Assembly: GCA_002490725.1 (NCBI GenBank)
Contig: DKUN01000017.1
Span: forward strand, 62,001-126,000
DNA: 64,000 bases
DNA from: Porphyromonadaceae bacterium UBA7203
GTDB taxonomy: Bacteria > Bacteroidota > Bacteroidia > Bacteroidales > Muribaculaceae
Reading direction: 5' to 3'
The notes under the pieces are model-generated. The model did not search any database, was not told where the DNA came from, and saw only the letters and a list, made by a program, of their open reading frames with translations. Shown here piece after piece: positions 25,748 through 33,981 of this stretch; position 1 is the first letter of the stretch; each line of letters starts with the position of its first letter. The position numbers were made by a program, and so were the translations under genes.

Positions 25748-26417
25748 ACGCCTGGAGCCAATGATTCGTCAGGCCTCGGCGTCGACCGACTCGGGGCTGC
25801 TGATAGTGCTGACGGTCATCATGGCCGCGGCAATGCTCTGCGCGCCTGTCATCAGGCGCATCGAGGGCAACTACTTTCGCCAGCTCTTCCGCTCGCACCG
25901 CGAGGCGCAGCCGGGCGAAAAGACTCTGGGCGAGCGCCTCGTGGTCAGCCTTGCGTTGCTCCAGACGCTGGTGTTCGAGGCGCTGATGCTATATTGCTGC
26001 CTGGGGGCTGAAGCCATGCCGCCACTGGCGTCGCTTGCGGGCCTGCTGGTGCTGACTGCCGGGCTCTTTGTGGCGCAGATGGCCGCCTATGGCCTGACCG
26101 GCTATGCCTTTGCCTCGGCCGATGAGGCGCACTCCTGGCAAACCGCCGCCTTGCTCATGCAGGCGCTGACAGGCTATCTGCTCGTCATTCCGGCTATGGG
26201 CGCTCTGTTTTATCCCGATTATCTCGTGCTGTTCGCAACCATCGGAGCTATGGCTTATATTAGTTGCCGAATACCGCTGATTATAAGTGAGTTTAGAATT
26301 TTTTACACAACTCCTGCCTCGCTATTCTACTTTTTTTTGTATCTTTGCACCTCGGAAATCGTGCCTTTAATAGCCGTGTGGGGACTTTCAGGCATGTTCT
26401 CCTCTCTATTTTGTTGA
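25740..26417 (+). CDS. DUF4271 membrane protein
   Basis: A 225-residue integral membrane protein with about six hydrophobic segments, matching the Bacteroidota family DUF4271 by size, topology and location next to hemD. The family has no known function. It starts with ATG overlapping the end of the LOG gene. A promoter box for the next gene lies inside its last codons (26340-26347). The DUF4271-hemD-rnpA-yidD order is one I recall from other Bacteroidales, which supports the call. Confidence 0.75.
   Translation: MTERLEPMIRQASASTDSGLLIVLTVIMAAAMLCAPVIRRIEGNYFRQLFRSHREAQPGEKTLGERLVVSLALLQTLVFEALMLYCCLGAEAMPPLASLAGLLVLTAGLFVAQMAAYGLTGYAFASADEAHSWQTAALLMQALTGYLLVIPAMGALFYPDYLVLFATIGAMAYISCRIPLIISEFRIFYTTPASLFYFFLYLCTSEIVPLIAVWGLSGMFSSLFC
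26340..26347 (+). promoter_or_regulatory. Internal -7 element ahead of hemD
   Basis: TATCTTTG after a T-rich stretch matches TAnnTTTG and lies inside the 3' end of the DUF4271 gene. It would give hemD-rnpA-yidD their own transcript with a leader of about 100 nt. The -33 element is not clear. Confidence 0.45.
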
Positions 26418-26451
26418 ACAAGCTACCAGTCAGCTATACTGTCTCTTAGAA

Positions 26452-27228
26452 GTGAAGGAAATAAGGAAAATTCTCATTTCTCAGCCTCGCCCGCAGGTTG
26501 AAAAGTCACCATATTTTGACATAGAGAAGAAGCGCGGAGTCGAGCTCGTATTCCGCCCGTTTATCAAAGTTGAAGGCCTTACGTCGCGCGAATTTCGCCA
26601 GCAGAAAATTTCATTGACGGACTTTTCGGCTGTGATTTTTACAGCCCGCACCGCCGTTGACCACTTTTTCCGCCTCTGCGACGAGCAGCGCTATCAGGTG
26701 CCCGACACCCTGAAATATTTCTGCTCGTCCGAGAGCATCGGCCTGTATCTGCAGAAGTATATTCCTTTCCGCAAGCGCAAGATTTTTCACTCGCCGACCG
26801 GTAAGTTTGAGGATCTGATTCCTATTCTGCAGAAACACCACAAGGAGAAGTATCTCTTTGCGGTTTCCGACGTGAACAAAGATGTGCTTGCAAACCTCGA
26901 AAAGAGCAAGCTGCAATATACGCGTGCGGTGATGTATCGCACCGTGCCCAACGATTTCGGTCCCGACGAGCCGTACGACTACGATATGCTCGTGTTCTTC
27001 TCGCCCGAAGGCATCAAGGCTCTGCAGAGCAACTTCCCCGACTTCAAGCAGGGCGATATGCACATTGCCACTTTCGGTTCCACCACGGCCAAGGCAGTGC
27101 TCGACGCCGGCCTGCGTCTTGACCTCGACGGCTTCCAGAGCCCTACGAAGTCGATTGCCGCCACCATCGACGCATATATCGCCGAAATCAATGGAGAACC
27201 CGAAAACAAGGAGACACAAACTGCCTAA
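26452..27228 (+). CDS. hemD: Uroporphyrinogen-III synthase
   Basis: HemD cyclises hydroxymethylbilane to uroporphyrinogen III in tetrapyrrole synthesis. This 258-residue protein has the two-lobed HemD pattern. The N-terminal lobe begins KILISQPRPQVEKSPYF and contains FTARTAVDHFF. The C-terminal lobe has the conserved FFSPEGIKAL near residue 180 and TFGSTTAKAVLDAG near 203. HemD sequences diverge strongly, so the call also rests on the conserved position between DUF4271 and rnpA. The start is GTG at 26452. The end overlaps rnpA by 38 bp. Confidence 0.85.
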   Translation: MKEIRKILISQPRPQVEKSPYFDIEKKRGVELVFRPFIKVEGLTSREFRQQKISLTDFSAVIFTARTAVDHFFRLCDEQRYQVPDTLKYFCSSESIGLYLQKYIPFRKRKIFHSPTGKFEDLIPILQKHHKEKYLFAVSDVNKDVLANLEKSKLQYTRAVMYRTVPNDFGPDEPYDYDMLVFFSPEGIKALQSNFPDFKQGDMHIATFGSTTAKAVLDAGLRLDLDGFQSPTKSIAATIDAYIAEINGEPENKETQTA

Positions 27229-27577
27229 GCAGACGCGCCTTTGCTCCAAAACGGCTATCGACGCGCTCTTCGCCTCAGGCAGGGGCGCGCTCGCTTATCC
27301 GCTGCGCGCAATCTGCGCCGAGTCTGACAGTCCGGGAGTGAGGTTTTTTGTCTCCATTCCAAAGAAGCGCCTGCGCCACGCCGTTGACCGCGTGACCATG
27401 CGCCGGCGCGTGCGCGAGGCCTACCGTCTGCTCCGTCCTGGCCTGCCCGAGGGACTCAGCCTCAATATAGCTTTTGTTTATGTTGCAGACCGGCTCATTG
27501 ACTTCGACCGTGTCAGCAGCGCCGTCGGACGTCTGCTTGAACAGATTACGCCGCGCAATGAAGAGGCTGCTGACTGA
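27191..27577 (+). CDS. rnpA: Ribonuclease P protein component
   Basis: The protein subunit of RNase P assists the catalytic RNA in maturing tRNA 5' ends. The 128-residue product from the ATG at 27191 begins MENPKTRRHKLPK and carries the family core FFVSIPKKRLRHAVDRV followed by the basic RNR-type motif MRRRVREAYRL near residue 75. Size is normal. The reading frame is open upstream inside hemD, but those codons are not RnpA-like. It overlaps hemD by 38 bp and yidD by 20 bp. The usual dnaA-rpmH neighbours are absent, as is typical of Bacteroidales. Confidence 0.93.
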   Translation: MENPKTRRHKLPKQTRLCSKTAIDALFASGRGALAYPLRAICAESDSPGVRFFVSIPKKRLRHAVDRVTMRRRVREAYRLLRPGLPEGLSLNIAFVYVADRLIDFDRVSSAVGRLLEQITPRNEEAAD

Positions 27578-27779
27578 GCTGCTCATTCTTCCCGTCAGGT
27601 TTTATCGCGCCTGCATTTCGCCGCTGACTCCGCCGAGTTGCCGGTTCACTCCGACCTGCTCGCAGTATGCCATCGAGGCGCTGCGCAAGCATGGGCCTGC
27701 CAAGGGGCTTTGGCTTGCTGTCAGGCGTCTGCTGCGCTGTCATCCGTGGGGAGGCAGCGGCTACGACCCTGTTCCGTGA
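27558..27779 (+). CDS. yidD: Membrane protein insertion efficiency factor YidD
   Basis: A 73-residue protein with the YidD signature: FYRACISPLTPPSCRFTPTCSQY followed by the conserved GLWLAVRRLLRCHPWGGSGYDPVP. Only short pieces of each motif are needed to identify it. The family helps YidC insert membrane proteins and lies on the inner face of the membrane. The start at 27558 gives MKRLLTELLILPVRFY, the usual amphipathic N-terminus. It overlaps rnpA by 20 bp, reflecting the classic rnpA-yidD pairing. It is the last gene of the plus-strand run. Confidence 0.93.
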   Translation: MKRLLTELLILPVRFYRACISPLTPPSCRFTPTCSQYAIEALRKHGPAKGLWLAVRRLLRCHPWGGSGYDPVP

Positions 27780-27889
27780 GGGCGTGCCGACTATGGCCGA
27801 GCCGACGATTGCCGGCTGTGAAGAATTGCGGCGAAGAGGGCGGCATGAGCATTCTTGGGAATGCCGTAGGAAGCAGAGCCTGAAATGAC

Positions 27890-27964
27890 GGTTTATGAAA
27901 TAGATGTTGGGGTTGCCGTAGAGAGATATCTTTAGGCCGCCTCAGGTCATCTATTTCATAAACC
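27890..27964. repeat. 17-bp perfect inverted repeat with 41-bp centre between convergent genes
   Basis: The arm GGTTTATGAAATAGATG at 27890-27906 is exactly complementary to 27948-27964. The centre holds a weaker inner palindrome around AGATATCT. It lies between the convergent yidD and GH27 genes and could be a two-way transcript end, but neither side has a good U-tract. It could also be a small palindromic repeat element. The surrounding gap 27780-27982 holds nothing else that I recognise. Confidence 0.7.
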
Positions 27965-27982
27965 TTTGAAATCATTGTATTA

Positions 27983-30790
27983 TTAGAGAATTACCTTGCG
28001 GGTCATTGAGCGTGCGGCGCAGGTCACGTTGACAGTGTAGATGCCACGGCCGGGAACTACTGCGGTAAAGCACTCGGTTGTGCCGTCGCCGTGGGCAACG
28101 ACCTGGCCCTTGATGTTGCTGACAATGACGCGCTTGGCGGCGCCTTCAGTGCCGGGCAGGCAGATGGTCAGGCTGTCGCCCGAGGCGCTTACGGTCATGT
28201 GGTCGAGAGCCTTCGATGCGACGACGTCTTCAATGGCGCCCTGACCGTTCTTGTTGGTAAGGCGGTAAACCACAGTGGCGTGCGAGGGCACGGAACCGGT
28301 GTCGAAGCTGCCCTTGACGTCGGCCAGGTCCTCGTGTTTCACCAGGTCGCGACAAACGTAGGTCGCCTCAGTGTCGATGCCGGGAATGCGGCTCAGGTCA
28401 ATGGTGTAGCTCTTGGCCGATGCTGTCAGGTTGGTGAGCGAAATCGCTATGTCGCCGTTTTCGCAGTCCTTTGCCATCAGCAGGTAGTCGGCAGCGTCGT
28501 GGTAGATGGTTTGTGCGGCCTGGCCCATGGGGTCCTGGTTAAGGGCAATGAGCTCGGTGTTGGTCATGATGGCGAGGTCTTCCTCGGAAAGGGGCTTGGT
28601 CATGTCGTTCGACAGGGTGAGGGGTGACGACCACATGCACCATAGAGCCATCTGAGTGCGATATTCGTCTTTGGTCATGCCGGGGCCGGTAGCGCAGAGG
28701 TGCGACGAGCTCTTGCCGGTGCCGTTGATGCCAATACACATCATGTCGGCGTCGTTCCAGCGGTTCACGCCGTTATATGCCCAGATATCCTTGAGAACTT
28801 CGATGCTCTGCACGATGCCGATGCCGCCGGAGGCGCCAAGCCAGCAGTCGCGGGTGTCGTAAGTGGTGCGCCAGCAAGTGCCGCCGGCCTCGGCGCCCCA
28901 CTTCCAGGGTTCGCGCTGGCCCCATTCACACACGTAGAAAATAATGCTGCGGCCCGATGCCTTCAGGGCGTCGCCCATGGCTTTATAGCGGGTGCGTGCT
29001 GATTCAACATCGCCGGGAGCGCCGCAGTAGTCATACTTGAGCAGGTCAACGCCCCATGCGGCATACTGGTTGGCGTCGATTGTTTCGTAGCCCAGCGAGC
29101 CGTAAGCGCCGGCGCATGTGCGGTTGGCGGCGTCGGAGTAGATGCCGAATTTCATGCCCTTGTCATGCACATAGTCGGCGGTGGCCTTCATGCCGTTGGG
29201 GAACTTGGAGGGGTGTTCAACGGGAGTGCCGTCGGCCGCGCGGCTGTCGGCGTGCCAGAGGTCGTCGATGACCAGATAGTTATAGCCGGCGTCGACCAGG
29301 CCCTTGTCGACCATGGCGTTGGCCACGGTCTGCACAACCGTTTCCGAAATGTTGCCCTCGATGGAGTTCCAGCTGAGCCAGCCCATAAAGGGTGTGGGCT
29401 GCTGGAGGTTGGAGCTCACGGTCAGCGTGACGGGTTCGGTGATGACTTCGCCATCGAGGTTCACGCTGACATTATAGGTGTAGACGCCCTCGGTGTTGAT
29501 GCGGCCTTCAACCAGGTTGCGTTCTTCGTTGAACGTCAGGCCCTCTGGCAGGTCGCTCACGCTGATAACGGCTTCGGGGTTCTGCGAGCGCAGCTTGTGC
29601 ATGAAGCGCACGCCGGGTTGCGAGAAGAGCGTTGTGGCGGCGTCGAGGCCCGGGTTGAGTTCGTCCTCGTTGACGATTTCAGGCGGGTTGGAGTTCTGAT
29701 ACAGGAATTCGAAGTAGGCATTGGCCACGTCTACGTGGTCACATTCGTTCTGGCCGGCCTTGTCGAACTCGATGATGAGATACTTGTATGAGCCGAGGTC
29801 GTTGAGGTCAATGGTGACGGGTTCGGCGTCGCTGACGCAGATGGTGCCCGCCATGCGTTCTTCCTCTTCGCCGCCCTGGCTGCGCAGAAGCACGCGATAG
29901 TCCACATTGGAAACGCCGGGACGGTTGTTGACGTTGCTTATAACCTCGTCATCAATTCCGATTACGGCGTGGAAGCGCGGGGTCGAGCCGTTGAGCTTCA
30001 CAACTATCTTTGCGTCGGCATGGATGCCAACGCCTGAGCTGTAGCGGCTGCCTTTCATCACGATGCTGTTGCCGTCAATGCTCTTGTCGGCTTTAACCGT
30101 GCCCCAGCCGTTGGTGATGTTGCTGATCTGGAGCGAGCTGAGCGGAATTATCTGCGCGCCGTCGATCTGGGGCGTTTCGGGCAGATTGATGATGCTGCTT
30201 TTATCAACGAACATGTCGGACGCCGGAATGATTGCCGGCACCGTACCTTCGAAAGTGAAGCGTGCGTCGGCAATGTCGACATGGTCAGCCCAGTTGGCCG
30301 TGCCGGGCGAGAACTCGATTTTCAGATAGGTGTAGGCGCTGAGGTCGTTGATGTCGAGGTCGTAGTGATATGACGTCGTCTGTCGGTTCAGATTGCCTGA
30401 CGCTATGGTTGTCGTGGCGTTGATATTGTCGCCATAGGCGGTTACGGTGAAGTCGACGATGCCGTGGTTGTCTTTGTTCAGGTCGGCCTCGTCGTCAACG
30501 CCCAGGATTGCGTGGAACGTCGAAGCGCCGTTAAGCTCCACGACCATTACCGACGGGGCGTGGCTTCCGATGCCGCTTTCGTAGACGGTGCCTTCGATTG
30601 TGAGCGGATTGTTGGCGGTAGACCTATTGAGACGCACTGTTTCGCCTGACAGGCAGGTAATATGTTGCGTCCCTTCGAGTTCCGACAACTGAATGATGTT
30701 GTCTCCGGTGGTGGGCGGAACGGTTACCGCCCATCCTGTAGCGGCGGTCAGGGTGGCCGCAGATGCTAACAAGAGTTTAAACAGATTCAT
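27983..30790 (-). CDS. GH27 alpha-galactosidase-like enzyme with two NPCBM domains
   Basis: A 935-residue secreted glycosidase. After a signal peptide (cleavage near residue 21) there are two NPCBM-type carbohydrate-binding domains, about residues 33-182 and 213-363, each with a GIGSHA/GVGIHA turn and an H-x-D-x-A strand. An Ig-like segment (375-458) precedes the GH27 barrel, which starts at PFMGWLSWNS near 467. The predicted nucleophile is Asp587 (LLKYDYC) and the acid/base is Asp682 (WNDADM). The last 75 residues resemble a type IX sorting domain, ending RSMTRKVIL. It should release terminal alpha-galactose, or alpha-GalNAc, from glycans at the cell surface. It is co-transcribed with the GH123-like gene 27 bp upstream. 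Confidence 0.9.
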   Translation of the reverse strand: MNLFKLLLASAATLTAATGWAVTVPPTTGDNIIQLSELEGTQHITCLSGETVRLNRSTANNPLTIEGTVYESGIGSHAPSVMVVELNGASTFHAILGVDDEADLNKDNHGIVDFTVTAYGDNINATTTIASGNLNRQTTSYHYDLDINDLSAYTYLKIEFSPGTANWADHVDIADARFTFEGTVPAIIPASDMFVDKSSIINLPETPQIDGAQIIPLSSLQISNITNGWGTVKADKSIDGNSIVMKGSRYSSGVGIHADAKIVVKLNGSTPRFHAVIGIDDEVISNVNNRPGVSNVDYRVLLRSQGGEEEERMAGTICVSDAEPVTIDLNDLGSYKYLIIEFDKAGQNECDHVDVANAYFEFLYQNSNPPEIVNEDELNPGLDAATTLFSQPGVRFMHKLRSQNPEAVISVSDLPEGLTFNEERNLVEGRINTEGVYTYNVSVNLDGEVITEPVTLTVSSNLQQPTPFMGWLSWNSIEGNISETVVQTVANAMVDKGLVDAGYNYLVIDDLWHADSRAADGTPVEHPSKFPNGMKATADYVHDKGMKFGIYSDAANRTCAGAYGSLGYETIDANQYAAWGVDLLKYDYCGAPGDVESARTRYKAMGDALKASGRSIIFYVCEWGQREPWKWGAEAGGTCWRTTYDTRDCWLGASGGIGIVQSIEVLKDIWAYNGVNRWNDADMMCIGINGTGKSSSHLCATGPGMTKDEYRTQMALWCMWSSPLTLSNDMTKPLSEEDLAIMTNTELIALNQDPMGQAAQTIYHDAADYLLMAKDCENGDIAISLTNLTASAKSYTIDLSRIPGIDTEATYVCRDLVKHEDLADVKGSFDTGSVPSHATVVYRLTNKNGQGAIEDVVASKALDHMTVSASGDSLTICLPGTEGAAKRVIVSNIKGQVVAHGDGTTECFTAVVPGRGIYTVNVTCAARSMTRKVIL

Positions 30791-30817
30791 AAAGAATAAG
30801 AGCGTTTGTTAAGGTAT

Positions 30818-32518
30818 TCATCTTACAAGGTTCGGCGACACGGATGCGCGGTTAATGGCGTTGCTGACGGCGCGTACCAGAGCCGATGACGGCTGTTCGG
30901 GGCTGACCCTGCCGGAGGCGAGGGCCTCCAGTGCGCGGTCTATCTCATACATGTCGACGCCGGCAAAGCGGAGCAGGCGTATTTTTTCGGCCATCTGCAC
31001 GCCGTTGACGTAGCGCTCATAGCGCATCGACGAGCGCGGGCCGGGATAGAACAGGAATGTGTCGCCCGGGCTGAACAGACGGAAGCGCGTATCCTGCAGC
31101 GGATTGTCGTTCCAGTTCATCCATGACCAGTGGAGATAGCCGTCAAAACCGTTGGCAATCGCAATCAGCGGCAACAGGGCGCCGTCGGCGGGGTTGTTGT
31201 TGCTCAGCAGGTTGGGCTCCGATTCGGCGCAGCAGGTATAGACCGTCGATATGCGGCCGGCCTTGCGGCGGGCTTCGAGTTCCTCGGGGGTGAAGTGCTG
31301 ATAAAGGGCGATGCAATAGTCATGGAGCTTGTCGGTCAGCTCCGGGTGACGGATACCGGCCAGCGCCATCTTCATGTCGGGCACGGTTTTTTTGAGCAGC
31401 GCATAGCCGTCGAGCATGGCAGGGAGTCCGCGCTCATCCATGGCGATGCATGTCTTGTCAAACAGTCCCTTTTCGCGCAGGTGGGCGGCGAAGTCGGTCA
31501 GAAACGAGCTCCAGAGGTCATTGTAGGCATCGGTGCCGGTCGGGGTCTGCAGATATTTCCATCCGCCCGTAGCCTCGTCGAAGTAGCGGAACGACATATC
31601 CCACGGTATCATTGAGAAGCAGTTTATCTGCTCCGAGATGCCGCACTCGGCCATCATGGCCACGTAGCGGTCAAAAATGTCGTAGTCAAACGCCCATGAG
31701 CCGTCGGCGCGACGCGTCGTGGCTACCATGGGGTCGAACTTGTCGTGGCTCTGGTCGCCCCAGGGCTCGTAGAAGAGAATGGCCGACACGACCTTCTGGC
31801 CCGAGCGGGCGAGTTCGCGCATGTAGGGCTTGAGCAGCTCGAAGTGTTCGGGGCTCCAGCGCTCAACGCCGTGGTAGCGGCTGGCCGCATAAGGCTGCTG
31901 CCAGAAGTCGGTGTGGAACTTCCAGTCGGTGGCCGGCGGAAGCGTGCGGTCAACCACGTTGACCGTCAGAGTGGCCCTGGCAACTTCATGGCCGCCGGCG
32001 TCGCTGACTGTCAGGGTGTGGGTCTGCAGGCCTGTGGGGGCATCGGCCGCCACCTTGAGCGAGCACCACACGGGTCGCACCTCGCGCGCCGTCAGCGTCA
32101 GGGCGCCTTCGGTGTCGATAACGTCGGCCACCGTCCATGCCGGCAGGCTGTAGTCGTGTGTGCCGCAGCGCCGCTGGTCGTCGGTAATGACATAGCGGAT
32201 ATAGCGGGCCTCGCCGCCTTCGAGCTTGACGGTCAGCGGAGTGAACGACGAAATGTTAGAGTAGAGCAGGGCGCGTGCACCGACGGTTTCGCCGCGCCAG
32301 GCGGTGATGGTGTCGGCTGTCACGACCGGACATGCCGGCACTTCATGGCGCGGAATGATTGAGTCGGCGTCAGCCCAGGTGAGATATGTTTTGCCGGGAA
32401 TGAGCTCGGCCCATGGAATCGGATTGAAAGCAGTGGTGTCGGCCGGCTCGTCGTAAGCTGCGGCGGCGGCAAAAATCATGCACGCAGCCGACGTAGAAAG
32501 AATGCGTTGATAAGTCAT
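30818..32518 (-). CDS. DUF4091/GH123-like glycoside hydrolase
   Basis: A 566-residue exported protein starting at 32518, where MTYQRILSTSAACMIFAAAAA forms a signal peptide. An N-terminal beta-sandwich of about 190 residues precedes a barrel that resembles DUF4091, the catalytic region of GH123 beta-N-acetylgalactosaminidases. The Asp-Glu pair used by GH123 in substrate-assisted catalysis appears at about 361-362 (CIAMDERGL). Aromatic motifs HWSWMNWNDNP and FLFYPGP support a sugar-binding cleft. Unlike its partner it lacks a sorting tail, so it is probably periplasmic. It is the first gene of a two-gene unit with GH27; together they could trim GalNAc- and galactose-terminated host glycans. No SusC/D pair lies nearby. 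Confidence 0.8.
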   Translation of the reverse strand: MTYQRILSTSAACMIFAAAAAYDEPADTTAFNPIPWAELIPGKTYLTWADADSIIPRHEVPACPVVTADTITAWRGETVGARALLYSNISSFTPLTVKLEGGEARYIRYVITDDQRRCGTHDYSLPAWTVADVIDTEGALTLTAREVRPVWCSLKVAADAPTGLQTHTLTVSDAGGHEVARATLTVNVVDRTLPPATDWKFHTDFWQQPYAASRYHGVERWSPEHFELLKPYMRELARSGQKVVSAILFYEPWGDQSHDKFDPMVATTRRADGSWAFDYDIFDRYVAMMAECGISEQINCFSMIPWDMSFRYFDEATGGWKYLQTPTGTDAYNDLWSSFLTDFAAHLREKGLFDKTCIAMDERGLPAMLDGYALLKKTVPDMKMALAGIRHPELTDKLHDYCIALYQHFTPEELEARRKAGRISTVYTCCAESEPNLLSNNNPADGALLPLIAIANGFDGYLHWSWMNWNDNPLQDTRFRLFSPGDTFLFYPGPRSSMRYERYVNGVQMAEKIRLLRFAGVDMYEIDRALEALASGRVSPEQPSSALVRAVSNAINRASVSPNLVR

Positions 32519-32538
32519 GGCAGATTTGGAAATTTCTG

Positions 32539-32546
32539 CAAAAATA
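32539..32546 (-). promoter_or_regulatory. Possible -7 element for the glycosidase operon
   Basis: TATTTTTG on the minus strand fits TAnnTTTG and lies 20 bp before the ATG at 32518. The -33 position shows no TTG. The divergent 104-bp gap also carries the promoter for the PpiC gene. Confidence 0.4.
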
Positions 32547-32590
32547 AGCATAAAAATTGTGAATTTGGCCATGATACGCAAATTTTTTCA

Positions 32591-32598
32591 TAACTTTG
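32591..32598 (+). promoter_or_regulatory. -7 element for the PpiC/OstA pair
   Basis: TAACTTTG is a perfect -7 box. A TTG lies 23 nt upstream, slightly farther than usual. Transcription would start near 32602, giving a leader of about 20 nt before the GTG at 32623. Confidence 0.6.
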
Positions 32599-32622
32599 CG
32601 CCAACTAATTAGTTTTAGCGCA

Positions 32623-33981
32623 GTGAAATTACGAAATCTTACATATCTGCTTGCCCTGGGGGCATGTGTGGCCCTCAATGCGGCCGGTCCGGAAGACAAT
32701 GTCGCCGAAGAAACCGTGTGGATGATCGGAGACCAGCCCATATGGCGTTCAGAAGTTGAATCGAGCTGGCTGGAAATGCGCCAGGAGAAGTTTCCCATCA
32801 TAGGCGATCCCTACTGTTTCGTTCCCGAACAGATCGCTCTGGAGCGCATCTATCTCCATCAGGCCGACCTCGACTCGATTTATGCCAACCCGTCGCAAAT
32901 CGGAGGTCAGGTAGACTCTCGCATCAACGACTGGATTACCTCGGCCGGCTCGCGCGAACAGCTCGAGCAATACATGCACAAAACCCTGCCTGAAATCCGC
33001 AAGTCGCTCAACGAGGCTATGACCAACCAGTATCGTGTGGGCCAGGTGCAGCAGAACCTTGTCAGCAAGCTGAAGATGACCCCGTCGCAGGTGCGCCGTT
33101 ATTTCGACCGCCTGCCGTCAGACTCGATTCCCTACGTGCCGACTCAGGTCGAGGTTGAAATCATTACGCTCAATCCGGTCATTCCCCGTCAGGAAATCGA
33201 CGACATCAAAGAGCGCCTGCGCGGCTATGCCGAGCGTGTCAACAACGGCACGTCGGAATTCTCGACCCTCGCAATCATGTATAGCGAAGACGGTTCGTCG
33301 ACTGCCGGCGGTGAAATCGGCTTCAGAACCCGCATGAACCTCGTGCCCGAATATGCCGCAGTGGCCTTCACTCTGACCGACCCGAAAAAAGCGTCGCAGG
33401 TAGTGGAGACAGAATATGGCTACCACATTATCCAGCTGATTGAAAAGCGCGGCGACCGCGTCAACACGCGCCACATTCTGCTGCGCCCCAAGGTTGACCC
33501 CGAAGACCTTGAAAAGGCTCGCGTGAGGCTCGATTCAATCCGCGCCGACATTCTCGACGAGAAGTTTACATTCGAGGATGCCGCCGGAGTGTTGAGCCAG
33601 GATAAGGACACGCGCAACAACCGCGGCCTGATGACCAACCAGCGCACCGGCACGAGCATGTTCGAAATGAGCCATCTTCCGTCGGAAATCGCGCGTGCCG
33701 TGGCCGATCTCAAGCCCGGCCAGGTGTCGAAGGCCTTTGTCATGAACACTCCAGGCAGCACCGCTCAGGTTGTTTGCATTGCCAAACTCAAGAGCCGCAC
33801 CGAAGCTCACCGAGCCAACATCAGCGACGACTATCAGCTGATTCGCGAAATGGCTATGAACGCCGAACGCGAGCGCATTCTGAAGCAGTGGGTCGACAAG
33901 AAAATTGCCGCGACCTATATCCGCATCGAACCGGGCTGGGCCGACTGCCCCGACTGGCGTCACGAGTGGATTAGAAAATGA
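32623..33981 (+). CDS. SurA-like periplasmic peptidyl-prolyl isomerase
   Basis: A 452-residue exported parvulin-type chaperone, likely assisting outer-membrane protein folding. The GTG at 32623 gives a short signal peptide (MKLRNLTYLLALGACVALNAA). The frame is open nine codons further up, but those overlap the promoter. An N-terminal helical chaperone domain covers about 30-170. Two PpiC-type domains follow: the first, about 180-275, has the typical YSEDGSSTAGGEIGF and GYHIIQL; the second, about 285-400, begins RHILLRP and is more divergent. It overlaps the OstA-like gene by four bases (ATGA), so the two are coupled. Confidence 0.9.
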   Translation: MKLRNLTYLLALGACVALNAAGPEDNVAEETVWMIGDQPIWRSEVESSWLEMRQEKFPIIGDPYCFVPEQIALERIYLHQADLDSIYANPSQIGGQVDSRINDWITSAGSREQLEQYMHKTLPEIRKSLNEAMTNQYRVGQVQQNLVSKLKMTPSQVRRYFDRLPSDSIPYVPTQVEVEIITLNPVIPRQEIDDIKERLRGYAERVNNGTSEFSTLAIMYSEDGSSTAGGEIGFRTRMNLVPEYAAVAFTLTDPKKASQVVETEYGYHIIQLIEKRGDRVNTRHILLRPKVDPEDLEKARVRLDSIRADILDEKFTFEDAAGVLSQDKDTRNNRGLMTNQRTGTSMFEMSHLPSEIARAVADLKPGQVSKAFVMNTPGSTAQVVCIAKLKSRTEAHRANISDDYQLIREMAMNAERERILKQWVDKKIAATYIRIEPGWADCPDWRHEWIRK

